Origin: CAWBRT01 sp963814745
GTDB taxonomy: Bacteria > Acidobacteriota > Terriglobia > Terriglobales > Acidobacteriaceae
Length of the DNA stretch: 64,000 nt
Direction of reading: 5' to 3'
Assembly (NCBI GenBank): GCA_963814745.1
Contig: CAWFEA010000001.1
Span: 620,001 to 684,000 of the forward strand
Shown here: in pieces, positions 37,164 to 45,595 of the stretch
Numbering within the stretch: position 1 is the first letter of the stretch
Layout of the letters: each line of letters starts with the position of its first letter
Notes under the pieces: generated by a model
What the model was told of the DNA's origin: nothing
The model's database searches: none
What the model saw: only the letters and a program-made list of their open reading frames with translations
Made by a program: the position numbers and the translations under genes

Positions 37164-37752
37164 CCCAACTTCGCCAGTTAGGCTGCGCAGCAAGTTTTTT
37201 AGTGCCTAACCGGGCACGCAGGCGTGGCGAAGATCGTTTCTTTGCAGTACGGTGTGTTTGGGCCGCGGACGCCAGTTCTCAACAACTGCATGTAGTGACG
37301 ACCAACCCTCTTGCATTCAACTCTGGATTGCCTAGCATGGGAAAATCGTCAAAAGGTCTCTTAAGGTTTATAAGATCTGGAGGAAATGGTGTTGTCCTCC
37401 GGCAGCGAGAAAATGCACTTGCCGGCACTTGTGCTTTCCTCCGAGACCTTATGCTACCCCACAATGACCACCCAGCTTTTGGACTGCAGTTACGAAGACA
37501 ACGTGCGCGGGCCCATCAGATCGGCCGGAGTTTATCCGGAGCCTCTTAGCGTATCCCTCCCAGCTAATCTCGTCCGAGCGTGTCACCAAACGTGCGGAAG
37601 ACCTACTTTTTAGGGTTGACGGCGACAACTTTAGCCGTCACACTTTTGAACTGCGAGACGAAGCGTCCCATGGAAACAATCCTACGCATGGGGGAGGCTT
37701 ACGTCCACAGTACTGGCCAAGAATTCCATAAGGACTGGAGAAGGGGATCACT
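37164..37752. other. Intergenic stretch with a dispersed repeat and a hairpin
   Basis: No supported gene is found. It contains copy 2 of the 101-bp element (37352-37452) and a small perfect hairpin TGACGGC/GCCGTCA (37617-37640). The latter lies about 110 bp before the altronate-dehydratase-like pair and may be an operator or leader hairpin for it. Confidence 0.45.
37352..37452 (+). repeat. Dispersed ~101-bp element, copy 2
   Basis: It is bounded by AAGGTCT and AGACCTTAT like copy 1 at 29486-29587, with the same interior TTAAGGTTTATAAG and the same TGACCACC soon after the end. Similarity extends about 40 bp beyond the inverted ends. The two copies are direct repeats flanking the LysR/ThDP/MFS block. 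Confidence 0.65.
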
Positions 37753-38031
37753 ATGTTGAGAAGAGGTAAGGTCATGAAGCCAAAGGATAATATTGCTGTG
37801 GTTCTAGAAAATGCGAATAAAGGAGACACCATACAGACGCCTAACGGTGAAATAGTTCTGCTGGAAAATATTGAGTTTGCGCATAAGGTTGCAATCGTAG
37901 ACCTCTCGCCGAAAGATCCGGTTTACAAGTATGGTGTCGAGATAGGTTATGTGGAGAGTACAGTTCCTAAGGGGAGCTGGATACACACTCATAATATGAA
38001 GTGCGACCGCGGCCGGAAGCCAGGTTGTTAG
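37753..38031 (+). CDS. Altronate dehydratase small subunit (SAF domain)
   Basis: The 92-aa product (or 85 aa from ATG 37774) is a SAF/UxaA N-terminal domain: DNIAVVLENANKGD, FAHKVAIVDL, YGVEIGY, then GSWIHTHNMKC, where His and Cys residues may bind metal. In many bacteria UxaA is one chain; here the SAF domain is separate, as in sulfolactate and related dehydratases. It is followed 28 bp later by the large subunit. RBS GAAGGGGAT precedes ATG 37753. It acts on a sugar acid or similar hydroxy acid. Confidence 0.85.
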   Translation: MLRRGKVMKPKDNIAVVLENANKGDTIQTPNGEIVLLENIEFAHKVAIVDLSPKDPVYKYGVEIGYVESTVPKGSWIHTHNMKCDRGRKPGC

Positions 38032-38059
38032 ACATCAACTAACCGGTAGATACGAGGGA

Positions 38060-39244
38060 ATGGAGATGGGCATGACATTTATGGGCTATAGGCGCACTAA
38101 CGGTAGAGTTGGTGTTCGAAACTATATTGCGATTATCCCGTCAGTTTTTTGCGCGAATACGGTTGTCGAGCGGATCGCTGAACAGGTTGACGGTGCAGTT
38201 GCGTTACGCCATCCCGTTGGTTGCGGGCAACAAGGGCTTGATCTTGAGTTTACTGCGCGAACTCTTATTGCCATGGGAAATCACCCCAATGTTGGCGCAG
38301 TTGTTGTGGTCGGTCTAGGCTGCGAGCGTTTTAGGCCAACGGAGTTATACGAGGGCATAAAGAAATCCGGAAAGCCCGTAGGTATGCTCGTAATCCAAGA
38401 TGATGGCGGTTCTGCTGCGACGATCAAAATGGGCGTCCGTATGGCTAATGAATTTGCTGAACGGGAACTTTCTCGCTCGAGGATTAAGTGCGACATATCA
38501 GAACTGATGGTAGCAGTTAAATGCGGTGGTACCGATGCAACAAGCGGACTTGCGGCCAACCCGACGCTTGGCGAAATGTGTGACAAGCTGAACGCGCTCG
38601 GCGGGAGCGCTGTCATATCGGAGCTGAATGAACTAATCGGCACTGAAGATGTGCTTGCAGGACGCGCGATCAACAAAGAAATTGCTCAAAAGATCTACGC
38701 AGCGGTCTATGAAGTTGAGGAAAGGATGCGTAGTCGTCTTGACGAGCGTTATCCAAGACGAAATTTTCTGATGTCGCCGGGAAATTTTGATGGCGGTGTC
38801 AGCTCTATCGTAGAGAAATCACTGGGCGGCGTTCTGAAATCAGGAAGTTGTCCAATCGTGGATGTCCTTGAATATGCAGTCCCAGCTCGGCCTGGCCAAA
38901 AAGGCATGTTCATAATGAATTCTGATAGTCACGATGGCGAAGTGGTTACTGGGATGATCGGATGTGGTGCGCAAATTGTTGCCTTTACCACCGGCCGTGG
39001 TAATCCAACAGGGTTCCCATTCGTGCCGATTATAAAAGTGACAGGTAATGACTTCACCTTTGAAAAGATGATTGACGATTTTGATTTTAATGCGGGTGGG
39101 ATCATTTCTAAAGATGAGTCGATTAAGGAAAAGGGTGAATCCTTTTTTGAGCTGGTTCTTCGGGTCGCGAATGGCGAGAAAACTAAGTCCGAGAAGATTC
39201 GTGGGGACGAGCTGTTCTGCGTTGCTAGACGAAATGTCCTGTAA
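38060..39244 (+). CDS. Altronate dehydratase-like large subunit (UxaA/GarD C-terminal family)
   Basis: The 394-aa product has GYRRTNGRVGVRNYIAIIPS at the start, HPVGCGQ, VVVGLGCE, KCGGTDATSGLAANP and the C-terminal MIGCGAQIVAFTTGRGNPTG. These include the conserved cysteines of UxaA/GarD-type iron-dependent dehydratases, which remove water from altronate, galactarate or related acids. It pairs with the SAF subunit to form the enzyme. The base composition of this pair is visibly AT-richer than neighbouring genes, suggesting acquisition by transfer. It likely extends the sugar-acid pathway begun by the upstream permease. Confidence 0.88.
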   Translation: MEMGMTFMGYRRTNGRVGVRNYIAIIPSVFCANTVVERIAEQVDGAVALRHPVGCGQQGLDLEFTARTLIAMGNHPNVGAVVVVGLGCERFRPTELYEGIKKSGKPVGMLVIQDDGGSAATIKMGVRMANEFAERELSRSRIKCDISELMVAVKCGGTDATSGLAANPTLGEMCDKLNALGGSAVISELNELIGTEDVLAGRAINKEIAQKIYAAVYEVEERMRSRLDERYPRRNFLMSPGNFDGGVSSIVEKSLGGVLKSGSCPIVDVLEYAVPARPGQKGMFIMNSDSHDGEVVTGMIGCGAQIVAFTTGRGNPTGFPFVPIIKVTGNDFTFEKMIDDFDFNAGGIISKDESIKEKGESFFELVLRVANGEKTKSEKIRGDELFCVARRNVL

Positions 39245-39849
39245 TCCATACAAGGCATCGTCGGTCGTTAGGGTTGGCAATCATTTGCATAGGCTGACTA
39301 CTCGGGTAAGACCTGCGGGAGTCAAAAGGGTTCACCGCAACGAGCGGGCCGAATCGGCTCCATCTGAGTCACCATCAACCAGGTGTCGGGCATTGCGGCG
39401 GCCGTGGGCCTGCCAGCCCATGTTGCCCGAGACCCAGATCCAGAGCGCGGATGAGCAGCCACCCTGACTACTGAGCAGTGCAGCAATATAGTGACGCCGC
39501 CGAGCGTCCACAAAGTGTATTTGGTGCAGGGCTGCTCGTCGGCAAATGTAACTATATTATGCACACCTCAATAGGGGAGCGAGAAAACAAAGCTTGGTCT
39601 CCATGCTGAGTTAACCCCCCTTCGCGTCATCGAGGGAGAACGCATTCCCCACTCACTCATGACAGATTTCTCGACCTTGATGTGAACCTCCCCGGCATGT
39701 AATTCGCACACAACGGCTAAAAAGTCGGCCACGTTTCTTCGTGCCATGCGATCAAAGCTGGTGATAAATAAAGGAACGTGTACCTGTATTCGGAGGGAAG
39801 TTCCGCATTACTCAGGATCTCAAAGTAGACTCTGCCGCGGAGTTCAGCA
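39245..39849. other. Gene-free stretch
   Basis: About 600 bp lie downstream of the dehydratase pair. I see no gene with a family resemblance, no RNA gene and no repeat shared with the rest of the window. It is probably degraded sequence leading into a gene remnant. Confidence 0.35.
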
Positions 39850-40017
39850 ATGTCGCTTGGGACGGAAGGCAAAACCTTCACGATTAATGGGAAACTCTAC
39901 TATCAGGCTTGCGATAAGAGAATCTGCTATCTACCAACGTCGGTTCCGGTGCGCTGGCAGTTGCAAGTTCTGCCTCTCGATCGGCAGAGAGCTCCGGAGG
40001 ACATTCGGCACAAGTAG
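39850..40017 (+). pseudogene. Fragment of a DsbD-type N-terminal domain protein
   Basis: The frame from ATG 39850 encodes TFTINGKLYYQACDKRICYL, VPVRWQLQVLPLDRQRAP and ends at TAG 40017. The pattern YQACD..CYLP...VPVRW is the end of the DsbD alpha domain (two conserved Cys), found in thiol:disulfide proteins of acidobacteria and others. The remainder upstream is missing or degraded, so this is a 3' remnant. Confidence 0.6.
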
Positions 40018-40107
40018 AAACTGGGCAAGGCGAACCAACTGGGTTACTCTGACTCTGATTTGCCCGTTGGACACCTTATTGTTAATATCGCCATGCAAGG
40101 ATAATGC

Positions 40108-40461
40108 ATGGATACTCGCACGATACTCGCCGATCTCAAGGCGGAGCTAAACCGCCTCAACCAAGCCATTGCCGCCCTTGAGTCACTTGACGGCACAGCG
40201 ACTGCTATGCCGGGAACGACCACTACTGCCGCCAAAGCCACCCCGACCCAGGCGAAGAAACGCGGCCTAACCCCCGCCGGCCGGAGAAGATTGTCGGCGA
40301 TGATGAAGGCTCGGTGGGCAGCGCGGCGTAAGACAGCAGTAAAACCCGCCGCAAAGAAAGCCGTTGTTCGTCACACGATGAGTCCTGCCGCCCGCAAGCG
40401 CATCTCGATGATGATGAAGAAAAAGTGGGCCGCCCGAAGGAGGGCAGCGAAAAAAGCTTAA
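40108..40461 (+). CDS. Lys/Arg-rich protein with an N-terminal helix and two SPAARKRIS-type repeats
   Basis: The 117-aa product has an N-terminal coiled-coil-like segment (residues 1-27), a Thr/Ala linker, and two copies of a basic motif (TPAGRRRLSAMMKARWAARR and SPAARKRISMMMKKKWAARR). The motifs resemble short DNA-binding repeats. The protein is probably a nucleoid-associated or DNA-binding protein. Start ATG 40108. It ends 13 bp before a tRNA-like gene. Confidence 0.7.
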   Translation: MDTRTILADLKAELNRLNQAIAALESLDGTATAMPGTTTTAAKATPTQAKKRGLTPAGRRRLSAMMKARWAARRKTAVKPAAKKAVVRHTMSPAARKRISMMMKKKWAARRRAAKKA

Positions 40462-40473
40462 GTCACCGAGTTT

Positions 40474-40549
40474 GGCCCCGTAGCTCAATCGTATAGAGCA
40501 TCAGACCTCGAATCTGAGGGTTGGGGTTCGAGTCGCTCCGGGGTGGCCA
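40474..40549 (+). tRNA. Degenerate tRNA-Arg(TCG)-like gene with encoded CCA
   Basis: A 76-nt cloverleaf-like sequence has acceptor GGCCCCG/CGGGGTG (6 of 7 pairs, one wobble), D stem AGCTC/GAGC, anticodon stem TCAGA/TCTGA with loop CCTCGAA, and 3' CCA encoded. Departures from a normal tRNA are the lack of GG in the D loop, C instead of U at position 33 before the TCG anticodon, and a T arm shifted by one base with two G-T pairs. It is probably a pseudo-tRNA or a mobile-element tRNA of reduced function. Confidence 0.5.
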
Positions 40550-40644
40550 TTCCGGGCGTGTCCTTTCGGCAAGGCTGCGTGACTCCGCTTGTCATAGTTG
40601 ATAGGGTCGGTCTTACGCCCCAGCGAGGGTAAGGAGGACCGACG

Positions 40645-41103
40645 ATGGCCAGGCGATCAGCTATTCCGGTGGGAATGCGGAAGGTTCACGGACGCTTCGA
40701 ACGGTGGCGGAAGTCGCATACTGGCTGCTTACCGATTCCAGAGCGCCTATGGTGGGCGGCGGCGGAGTTGGCCAAAGAGCATGGCGTTTGTCGGACGGCA
40801 CAAGTTCTACGTTTGGAGTACGGCAAGCTGAAACGGCTGGCCGGAAGGGCCGATCGAGTCTCACGCTCAACCACGTCGAGACCACCACGAACATCTTTTG
40901 TGGAACTGGTGACACCGCAGACAATCGGTGTATCGGAGTGCGTTATCGAACTGGAAGGGCCGCGTGGAAAGGTACGCATTCAGTGGAAAGGAACTACCGC
41001 GCCTGATCTGGCCGGGCTAGCCGGGCGTTGTGGGAATCGGCATGATCCAAGTCACGCCGCACATGCGCATCCTGGTGGCGGTCGAAGCCGTGGATTTCCG
41101 TAA
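40645..41103 (+). pseudogene. IS66-family accessory protein (TnpA-like), altered end
   Basis: The frame begins with a basic region and contains FVELV and CVIELEGPRGKVRIQWKGTT, typical of the small first protein of IS66 elements. The usual end is LWESA-stop just before tnpB. Here the bases for LWESA are in another frame (near 41025), and the reading frame runs on over tnpB, which indicates a small indel. Its role in IS66 is accessory to TnpB and TnpC. Confidence 0.75.
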
Positions 41104-41389
41104 CGGGATTGATGGTCTGGCCAAGGTGTGCAAGCAAGAACTGAAGGCGGACCCGTTTTCAGGAGTGTTATTCGTTTTCCGGAATCGCCGCCGGACCGCC
41201 GTGAAAATTCTTTGCTATGACTCGCAAGGGTTCTGGCTATGCCAAAAGCGCCTTTCGACCGGACGTTTTCGTTTTTGGCCGGCTCAGGCAACGGAAGTGA
41301 CCCAAGGGGTAGCCGCGCACCAGCTCCAGGTGCTGCTCCTGGGCGGCGATCCGACGTCGGCTAAAGTTCCACCCGCCTGGCGTCCGCTG
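41042..41389 (+). pseudogene. tnpB: IS66-family TnpB, 3' end fused to a deletion joint
   Basis: From ATG 41042 the frame carries the TnpB core (VDFRNGIDGLAKVCKQEL, DPFSGVLFVFRNRRRTAVKI, YDSQGFWLCQKRLSTGRF). It is nearly full length to WRPL at about 41389. Beyond this point the frame runs into tnpC sequence out of frame, so the tnpB stop and the tnpB-tnpC junction are lost by deletion. Confidence 0.85.
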
Positions 41390-41395
41390 TCGGTA

Positions 41396-42060
41396 CCCAC
41401 GTCAACCATGCAACCACGATGGGGGATGCGCTGGCGCGCAATCTTCCCAAAGAGTTTCAAGCAGTGGTGGCCAACTGCATCGCCCACGGCCGACGCCGTT
41501 TTGTCGAGGTGGCGGCGAAGTTCCCCGAGGAATGCCGCTATGTGTTGGAGACATTGGGAGAGGTCTATAAGCATGATACTTTCTGCCGGGAGCAGGGGAT
41601 GTCGCCGGAGGAGCGTCTCGGCTACCATCAAACCCACAGTGGCCCGCGGATGAAAGAACTGGAGCAATGGTTCCGGGAACAGTTCGCGGATCGCAAGGTA
41701 GAGCCCAACTCTGGTTTAGGTCAAGCCATTACCTATATGCAGAACCATTGGCCGAAGCTAACCTTGTTTCTCCGCCAAGCGGGCGCACCGTTGGACAACA
41801 ACCTTTGCGAGCGGGCCTTGAAGAAGGCCATTCTTCATCGAAAAAATGCGCTGTTCTACAAGACCCAGAACGGCGCCCACGTCGGCGACCTGTTCATGAG
41901 CCTGATTCACACCTGCCAGCTCTGTGGCGCCAATCCCTTCGACTATCTGACCAAACTGCAGCAGCACGGCGAAGCGTTGTCCCGTAGTCCGCAGCCATGG
42001 ATGCCCTGGAACTACCGCGACCTCCACGGAACCGACAGCATGATACCGAGTAGCGTATGA
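41396..42060 (+). pseudogene. tnpC: IS66-family TnpC transposase, C-terminal fragment
   Basis: The frame starts abruptly (VNHATTMGDALARNLPKEF) and has NCIAHGRRRF, PLDNNLCERALKKAILHRKN (catalytic Glu region) and LIHTCQLCGANPFDYL, the second half of the IS66 DDE transposase. The N-terminal zinc finger and the first catalytic Asp are missing. The element therefore has an internal deletion at about 41390 and cannot transpose by itself. Confidence 0.85.
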
Positions 42061-42090
42061 TGATCTCCACCTGGCCGAAAACAATCGTCT

Positions 42091-42246
42091 TCGAATGGGA
42101 AGCGTCTAGGTCGGCCACCAACCGCGGCGCAGAAGCACGGCCAAGTGCAGGATCTCTATCGTGCGGGCGTCAGCAAGGCTGAGATCGCCCGCCGCCTCGA
42201 AATCGAGCGCACCTCGGTGCGCCGCATTCTGACAGAGCGGTTATAG
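42091..42246 (+). pseudogene. Serine recombinase (resolvase) C-terminal HTH fragment
   Basis: The frame ending at TAG 42246 reads KRLGRPPTAAQKHGQV and AEIARRLEIERTSVRRIL, the DNA-binding end of Tn3-type resolvases/invertases. The catalytic N-terminal domain is absent, cut off by the IS66 remnant. The next gene starts one base after the stop, so the fragment once formed an operon with it. Confidence 0.75.
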
Positions 42247-42247
42247 C

Positions 42248-42883
42248 ATGCCCCCGAAAAAGCTTTGGATGCCGCAGGAAGTGTATCCACTCAAGGTCAC
42301 TCTGCTGGGCACAACCCCGCCCATCTGGCGTCGCCTGTTGGTGCCTGCAGAGATGACGTTGGCGCAGTTGCACGATGTGCGGCAACGGGCGATGGAGTGG
42401 GAGAACTGCCACATGCATGAGTTCCAGATCGGCCAAAAGCGCTTTGGTAAACCCGATCCAACCGACAAGGGCATGGGCCTGCCAGCCATCGGCGATGAGC
42501 GTACGGTGCGGTTGTTCACCGTGCTCGGCAAGGTCGGCGCCAAGGCAGTGTATACCTACGACTTCGGCGATAACTGGCAACATGGCATCGTCACGGAAAA
42601 CGTGCTGACGCCGGAGGCGGGCAAGACCTATCCGGTATGCGTGGGTGGAAAACGCCATGGTCCGCCCGAGGACTGCGGCGGTGCCCCCGGCGATTACAAC
42701 CTACTGCGTGCCATCAGTGACCCGGACCACGACCAACATGAGGAAATGCTGGAGTGGCTGGACGACCATTTTGATCCAGAAGCTTTTTCCCTCGATGACA
42801 TCAACCGAAGACTGGCACCGCCCCAGCGACGCCGGCAAAGAAGTAAGACTACGCAGCCTGACCGAAAGCACACGACCTGCTGA
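42248..42883 (+). CDS. Plasmid pRiA4b ORF-3-like protein
   Basis: The 211-aa product has the family core YPLKVTLLGTTPPIWRRLLV, the AEMTLAQLHDV helix, YTYDFGDNWQH and CVGGKRHGPPEDCGG. It ends with a basic tail. The function of this family is unknown; it is common on plasmids, integrative elements and next to resolvases, as here (one-base gap). Its stop overlaps the next start (TGATG), so the two genes are translationally coupled. Confidence 0.9.
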   Translation: MPPKKLWMPQEVYPLKVTLLGTTPPIWRRLLVPAEMTLAQLHDVRQRAMEWENCHMHEFQIGQKRFGKPDPTDKGMGLPAIGDERTVRLFTVLGKVGAKAVYTYDFGDNWQHGIVTENVLTPEAGKTYPVCVGGKRHGPPEDCGGAPGDYNLLRAISDPDHDQHEEMLEWLDDHFDPEAFSLDDINRRLAPPQRRRQRSKTTQPDRKHTTC

Positions 42884-44229
42884 TGGAATTTGGTATTGAC
42901 GGCGACCAGCCGATGATTAGAGAAGGTGAATGCAAGCTGTGCCATCGGACGGAATCCGAAGGCTGCGTCTGCGGCAAGTTCACATCCATCAAAGATGAGC
43001 CAACACCTATAAAGGAGAAGCAGTCAGCCCCCGATTGTTCGACCGTCATCCCGACGCCAGCAGAAAACAAAAACGGAGACACCGAGGAAATCATTCGCAT
43101 CGGCATCAAGAACGAGCGGGTCGTCTCCGTCGCCGTGGTGACGATGAGCCAAGTCGTCCCCCACAAGTTGGACTGGCTTTGGGATCAACGCATCCTGAAG
43201 AACTACATCACGTTCTTCGCGGGGCTTCCCGAGCGGGGCAAGAGCTTGGCTACGATGGACATCGTTGCGGTGGTCACCACTGGCAGGGATTGGCCGGACG
43301 GGGCGAAGAACACGCTCGGCCCGAAGAACGTGCTCCTGCTGGTGAGCGAGGACGGCTTGGACGACGTGATCTGGCCGCGTCTCGTCGCGGCGAAAGCGGA
43401 CTTGTGCCGAGTGAAGGTGCTGAAGTCCGTCATCACCGAGGACGACAAGAAGAAAAAGAAGCGGCGGACGATGGCGTTCAACGAGGACGTGTTTGTCCTT
43501 CGTGGCCTGATAAAACGCATTCCCGACTTGGCTCTGGTGATCGTTGACCCGATCACTTCCTACTATGGCTGCGACGCCAACAAGAGCAGGGAAATCAAGC
43601 CAATCTTGGACAAGCTGAAGGAACTGTGCGACGAGACGGGGGTCGCCATGCTCGCCGTCGCGCACTTCTCCAAACGCACCGACGTGGGCCCGTTGCAGCA
43701 GATTGCGGGCGACGTGTCCATCGGGGGGACGGCGAGGACGGTGTGGACGTTCAGCGAAGACCCCGACAAGGAAAACGAATACCTAATGACTTGCGCCAAA
43801 GGCAACCACTCGCGGGACAAGAGCGGGCTCCGATTCACGCCAGAGGAAGTCGTAGTCACGCTCCCCAACGGGGACAAGGAGCCCACGCCGCGAATGAACT
43901 GGCTCGGCAAGACCACCCTGCGTGCTCAGGACGTTATGGACAAGCAGAAGGAAAACGCCAAGACGGGCAAAGACGACAAGCAGGCCGAAGCGGCAAGGGC
44001 GTTCCTGCAGGTGAGGTTCACGGAAGCCACCGGGCACAGATGCAAGGAGCTGTATGCCGAAGCCGAGAAGGAAGGCATAACCGTCCCGACGCTGAAACGG
44101 GCACGCTATCAACTGGTGGAGTCGGGCGAGCTGAACATCCTCGTGGTCAACCACCGCAACAAGGGCGACGGCTACTGGTGGATGTTGTCCGCCGCCGCGA
44201 AGACGATGGATGACACCGATGTCCTGTAA
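42883..44229 (+). CDS. RepA-like AAA ATPase with a zinc-binding N-terminus
   Basis: The 448-aa product has an N-terminal Cys cluster (CKLCHRTESEGCVC, 17-30). Its RecA-like ATPase domain resembles hexameric replicative helicase RepA/AAA_25: Walker A GLPERGKS (114-121, a variant), LLLVSEDG, and Walker B LALVIVDP. The C-terminal region (about 370-440) resembles a winged helix. Proteins of this kind appear in phage satellites and plasmids and drive replication initiation or helicase loading. Here it is the likely replication or maintenance ATPase of the integrative element. Confidence 0.85.
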   Translation: MEFGIDGDQPMIREGECKLCHRTESEGCVCGKFTSIKDEPTPIKEKQSAPDCSTVIPTPAENKNGDTEEIIRIGIKNERVVSVAVVTMSQVVPHKLDWLWDQRILKNYITFFAGLPERGKSLATMDIVAVVTTGRDWPDGAKNTLGPKNVLLLVSEDGLDDVIWPRLVAAKADLCRVKVLKSVITEDDKKKKKRRTMAFNEDVFVLRGLIKRIPDLALVIVDPITSYYGCDANKSREIKPILDKLKELCDETGVAMLAVAHFSKRTDVGPLQQIAGDVSIGGTARTVWTFSEDPDKENEYLMTCAKGNHSRDKSGLRFTPEEVVVTLPNGDKEPTPRMNWLGKTTLRAQDVMDKQKENAKTGKDDKQAEAARAFLQVRFTEATGHRCKELYAEAEKEGITVPTLKRARYQLVESGELNILVVNHRNKGDGYWWMLSAAAKTMDDTDVL

Positions 44230-44341
44230 AACGCACATGACCATGAAGCCAGCTTCCGCCGCCGGGTGGAAATGTTGACGTGGAGCGGCGACGGGACGCC
44301 CGTGGACGGGATCGCCACCACGGCCCCGTATCATCACAAGA

Positions 44342-45160
44342 TCAATAGTTGCGCCACAGGCACTCGATCCGCTTTCCTTTCCCGCCGTCGTGACGGAAAT
44401 TGGCTGCGCATAACTGCATGCCTTTCGTCCAGAAAGGCTCACCGAACGCTTCTACGTATATCGGCTGGTAATACTCGCTTAGCAGCCAACGGAAGCGAGC
44501 CTTCTTGAGAATAGAGACCATCTCTATATGATCAATGTCGTCGGGGGCATATCCGTGAACCTTGGCTGCCAAATATGGTGGATCGAAGTAGGCAAAATCA
44601 TCGGCGTTCAAATCTGCGACCGCCTGCTTCCAGTCCAGACTTGTAATCATCGCCTGAGTCTGAATCAGGATTTGGCGAGCACGCCTCAGGGTGTTCTGGT
44701 AACGGTGCCGTAGAGGGGCCCCTTTTGTTGGCCTGTAACTAGCAGCATAGCCAGCACCGGAATACGAGAGATAGGGTTCCAGCAAAATCGCTGTCGGGTC
44801 GCCGCTGTGACGAGTGGATTTTTGCCGCTCGAATTCTTGACGGGTATGTTCGGGAACCTCAACCGTGCTCCCATGCGAGATGATGGCATCCAAGAAGGCC
44901 CCCGTGCGAAGGTCATTGAGCCACCAGTTCGAAAACTGCAAGGTTGTTGCAGCCAGCCAGAAGACGTTGGCACGACCAGCAAATGGCTCGGCATAGGTTC
45001 CGCCGCTTTTCGGCATGATTCTGACAATGCTGTTGCGGATTCGCTTCTTGCCGCCCGGGTATGCAAATCCGGGTGTTGTTGAGGTTGTGCTTGCCCAAGT
45101 CGGGGAAGCGAGAACTGTTGAGGTGTTTTGGGAAAAGCTTTCAATAATCATGAAGGCCAA
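44342..45160 (-). CDS. D12-class N6-adenine DNA methyltransferase (first copy)
   Basis: The 272-aa product has FAYPGGKKRI (33-42, SAM-binding), EPFAGRANVF (58-67) and the catalytic DPPY (193-196), the Dam/D12 alpha class. Target specificity cannot be read. No cognate nuclease is adjacent, so it may protect the element from host restriction or regulate it. It is the last of a minus-strand series after the DUF5131 and the 55-aa genes. The second copy at 50.4 kb has the same architecture but a diverged sequence. Confidence 0.9.
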   Translation of the reverse strand: MAFMIIESFSQNTSTVLASPTWASTTSTTPGFAYPGGKKRIRNSIVRIMPKSGGTYAEPFAGRANVFWLAATTLQFSNWWLNDLRTGAFLDAIISHGSTVEVPEHTRQEFERQKSTRHSGDPTAILLEPYLSYSGAGYAASYRPTKGAPLRHRYQNTLRRARQILIQTQAMITSLDWKQAVADLNADDFAYFDPPYLAAKVHGYAPDDIDHIEMVSILKKARFRWLLSEYYQPIYVEAFGEPFWTKGMQLCAANFRHDGGKGKRIECLWRNY

Positions 45161-45176
45161 TACTGAAAATTTTCGG

Positions 45177-45344
45177 TTATCCGAATTTCTGTCGGACTAT
45201 AACTACGTAGCGGTTGTGCACTTCGCCAAGATGGTAGAACTCGCGGGGAACGTCCCACATCCTCGTCCTACGGCGGTCAAACCAAGTTTCTCGAAGCATC
45301 CGCTGCACGGCTCGCAAAACTACAGTTAAGATTGCGGCGTCCAT
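45177..45344 (-). CDS. Small basic protein, 55 aa
   Basis: ATG 45344 is three bases after the DUF5131 stop (45347-45349) with GGGGTAG upstream. The protein is rich in Arg and aromatic residues (MLRETWFDRRRTRMWDVPRE, EVHNRYVVIVRQKFG) and ends 17 bp before the methylase start. Tight spacing on both sides makes it a credible operon member of unknown function, perhaps a small DNA- or protein-binding factor. Confidence 0.6.
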   Translation of the reverse strand: MDAAILTVVLRAVQRMLRETWFDRRRTRMWDVPREFYHLGEVHNRYVVIVRQKFG

Positions 45345-45595
45345 TTCTACCCCAAAAGCAACGGCATTTCGTTGTACTCTTTGCCGTCCAGCAACCGACT
45401 GAGCTTATTTTGCTTTCCGGCGACGTGACCAAACCAAAACGGGATATTCTTCGCTTGGCAAACATCTCGGACTTCACGGCACCATTGTTCGTCCCAATGT
45501 CGTGGCTCAACTACCCCGCAGCCCGATTCACCGCCGGCAACACACCAGCCAATACCGTCCAATTGGTCGGGTAACTCCGGCATCAAACTCTCTAG

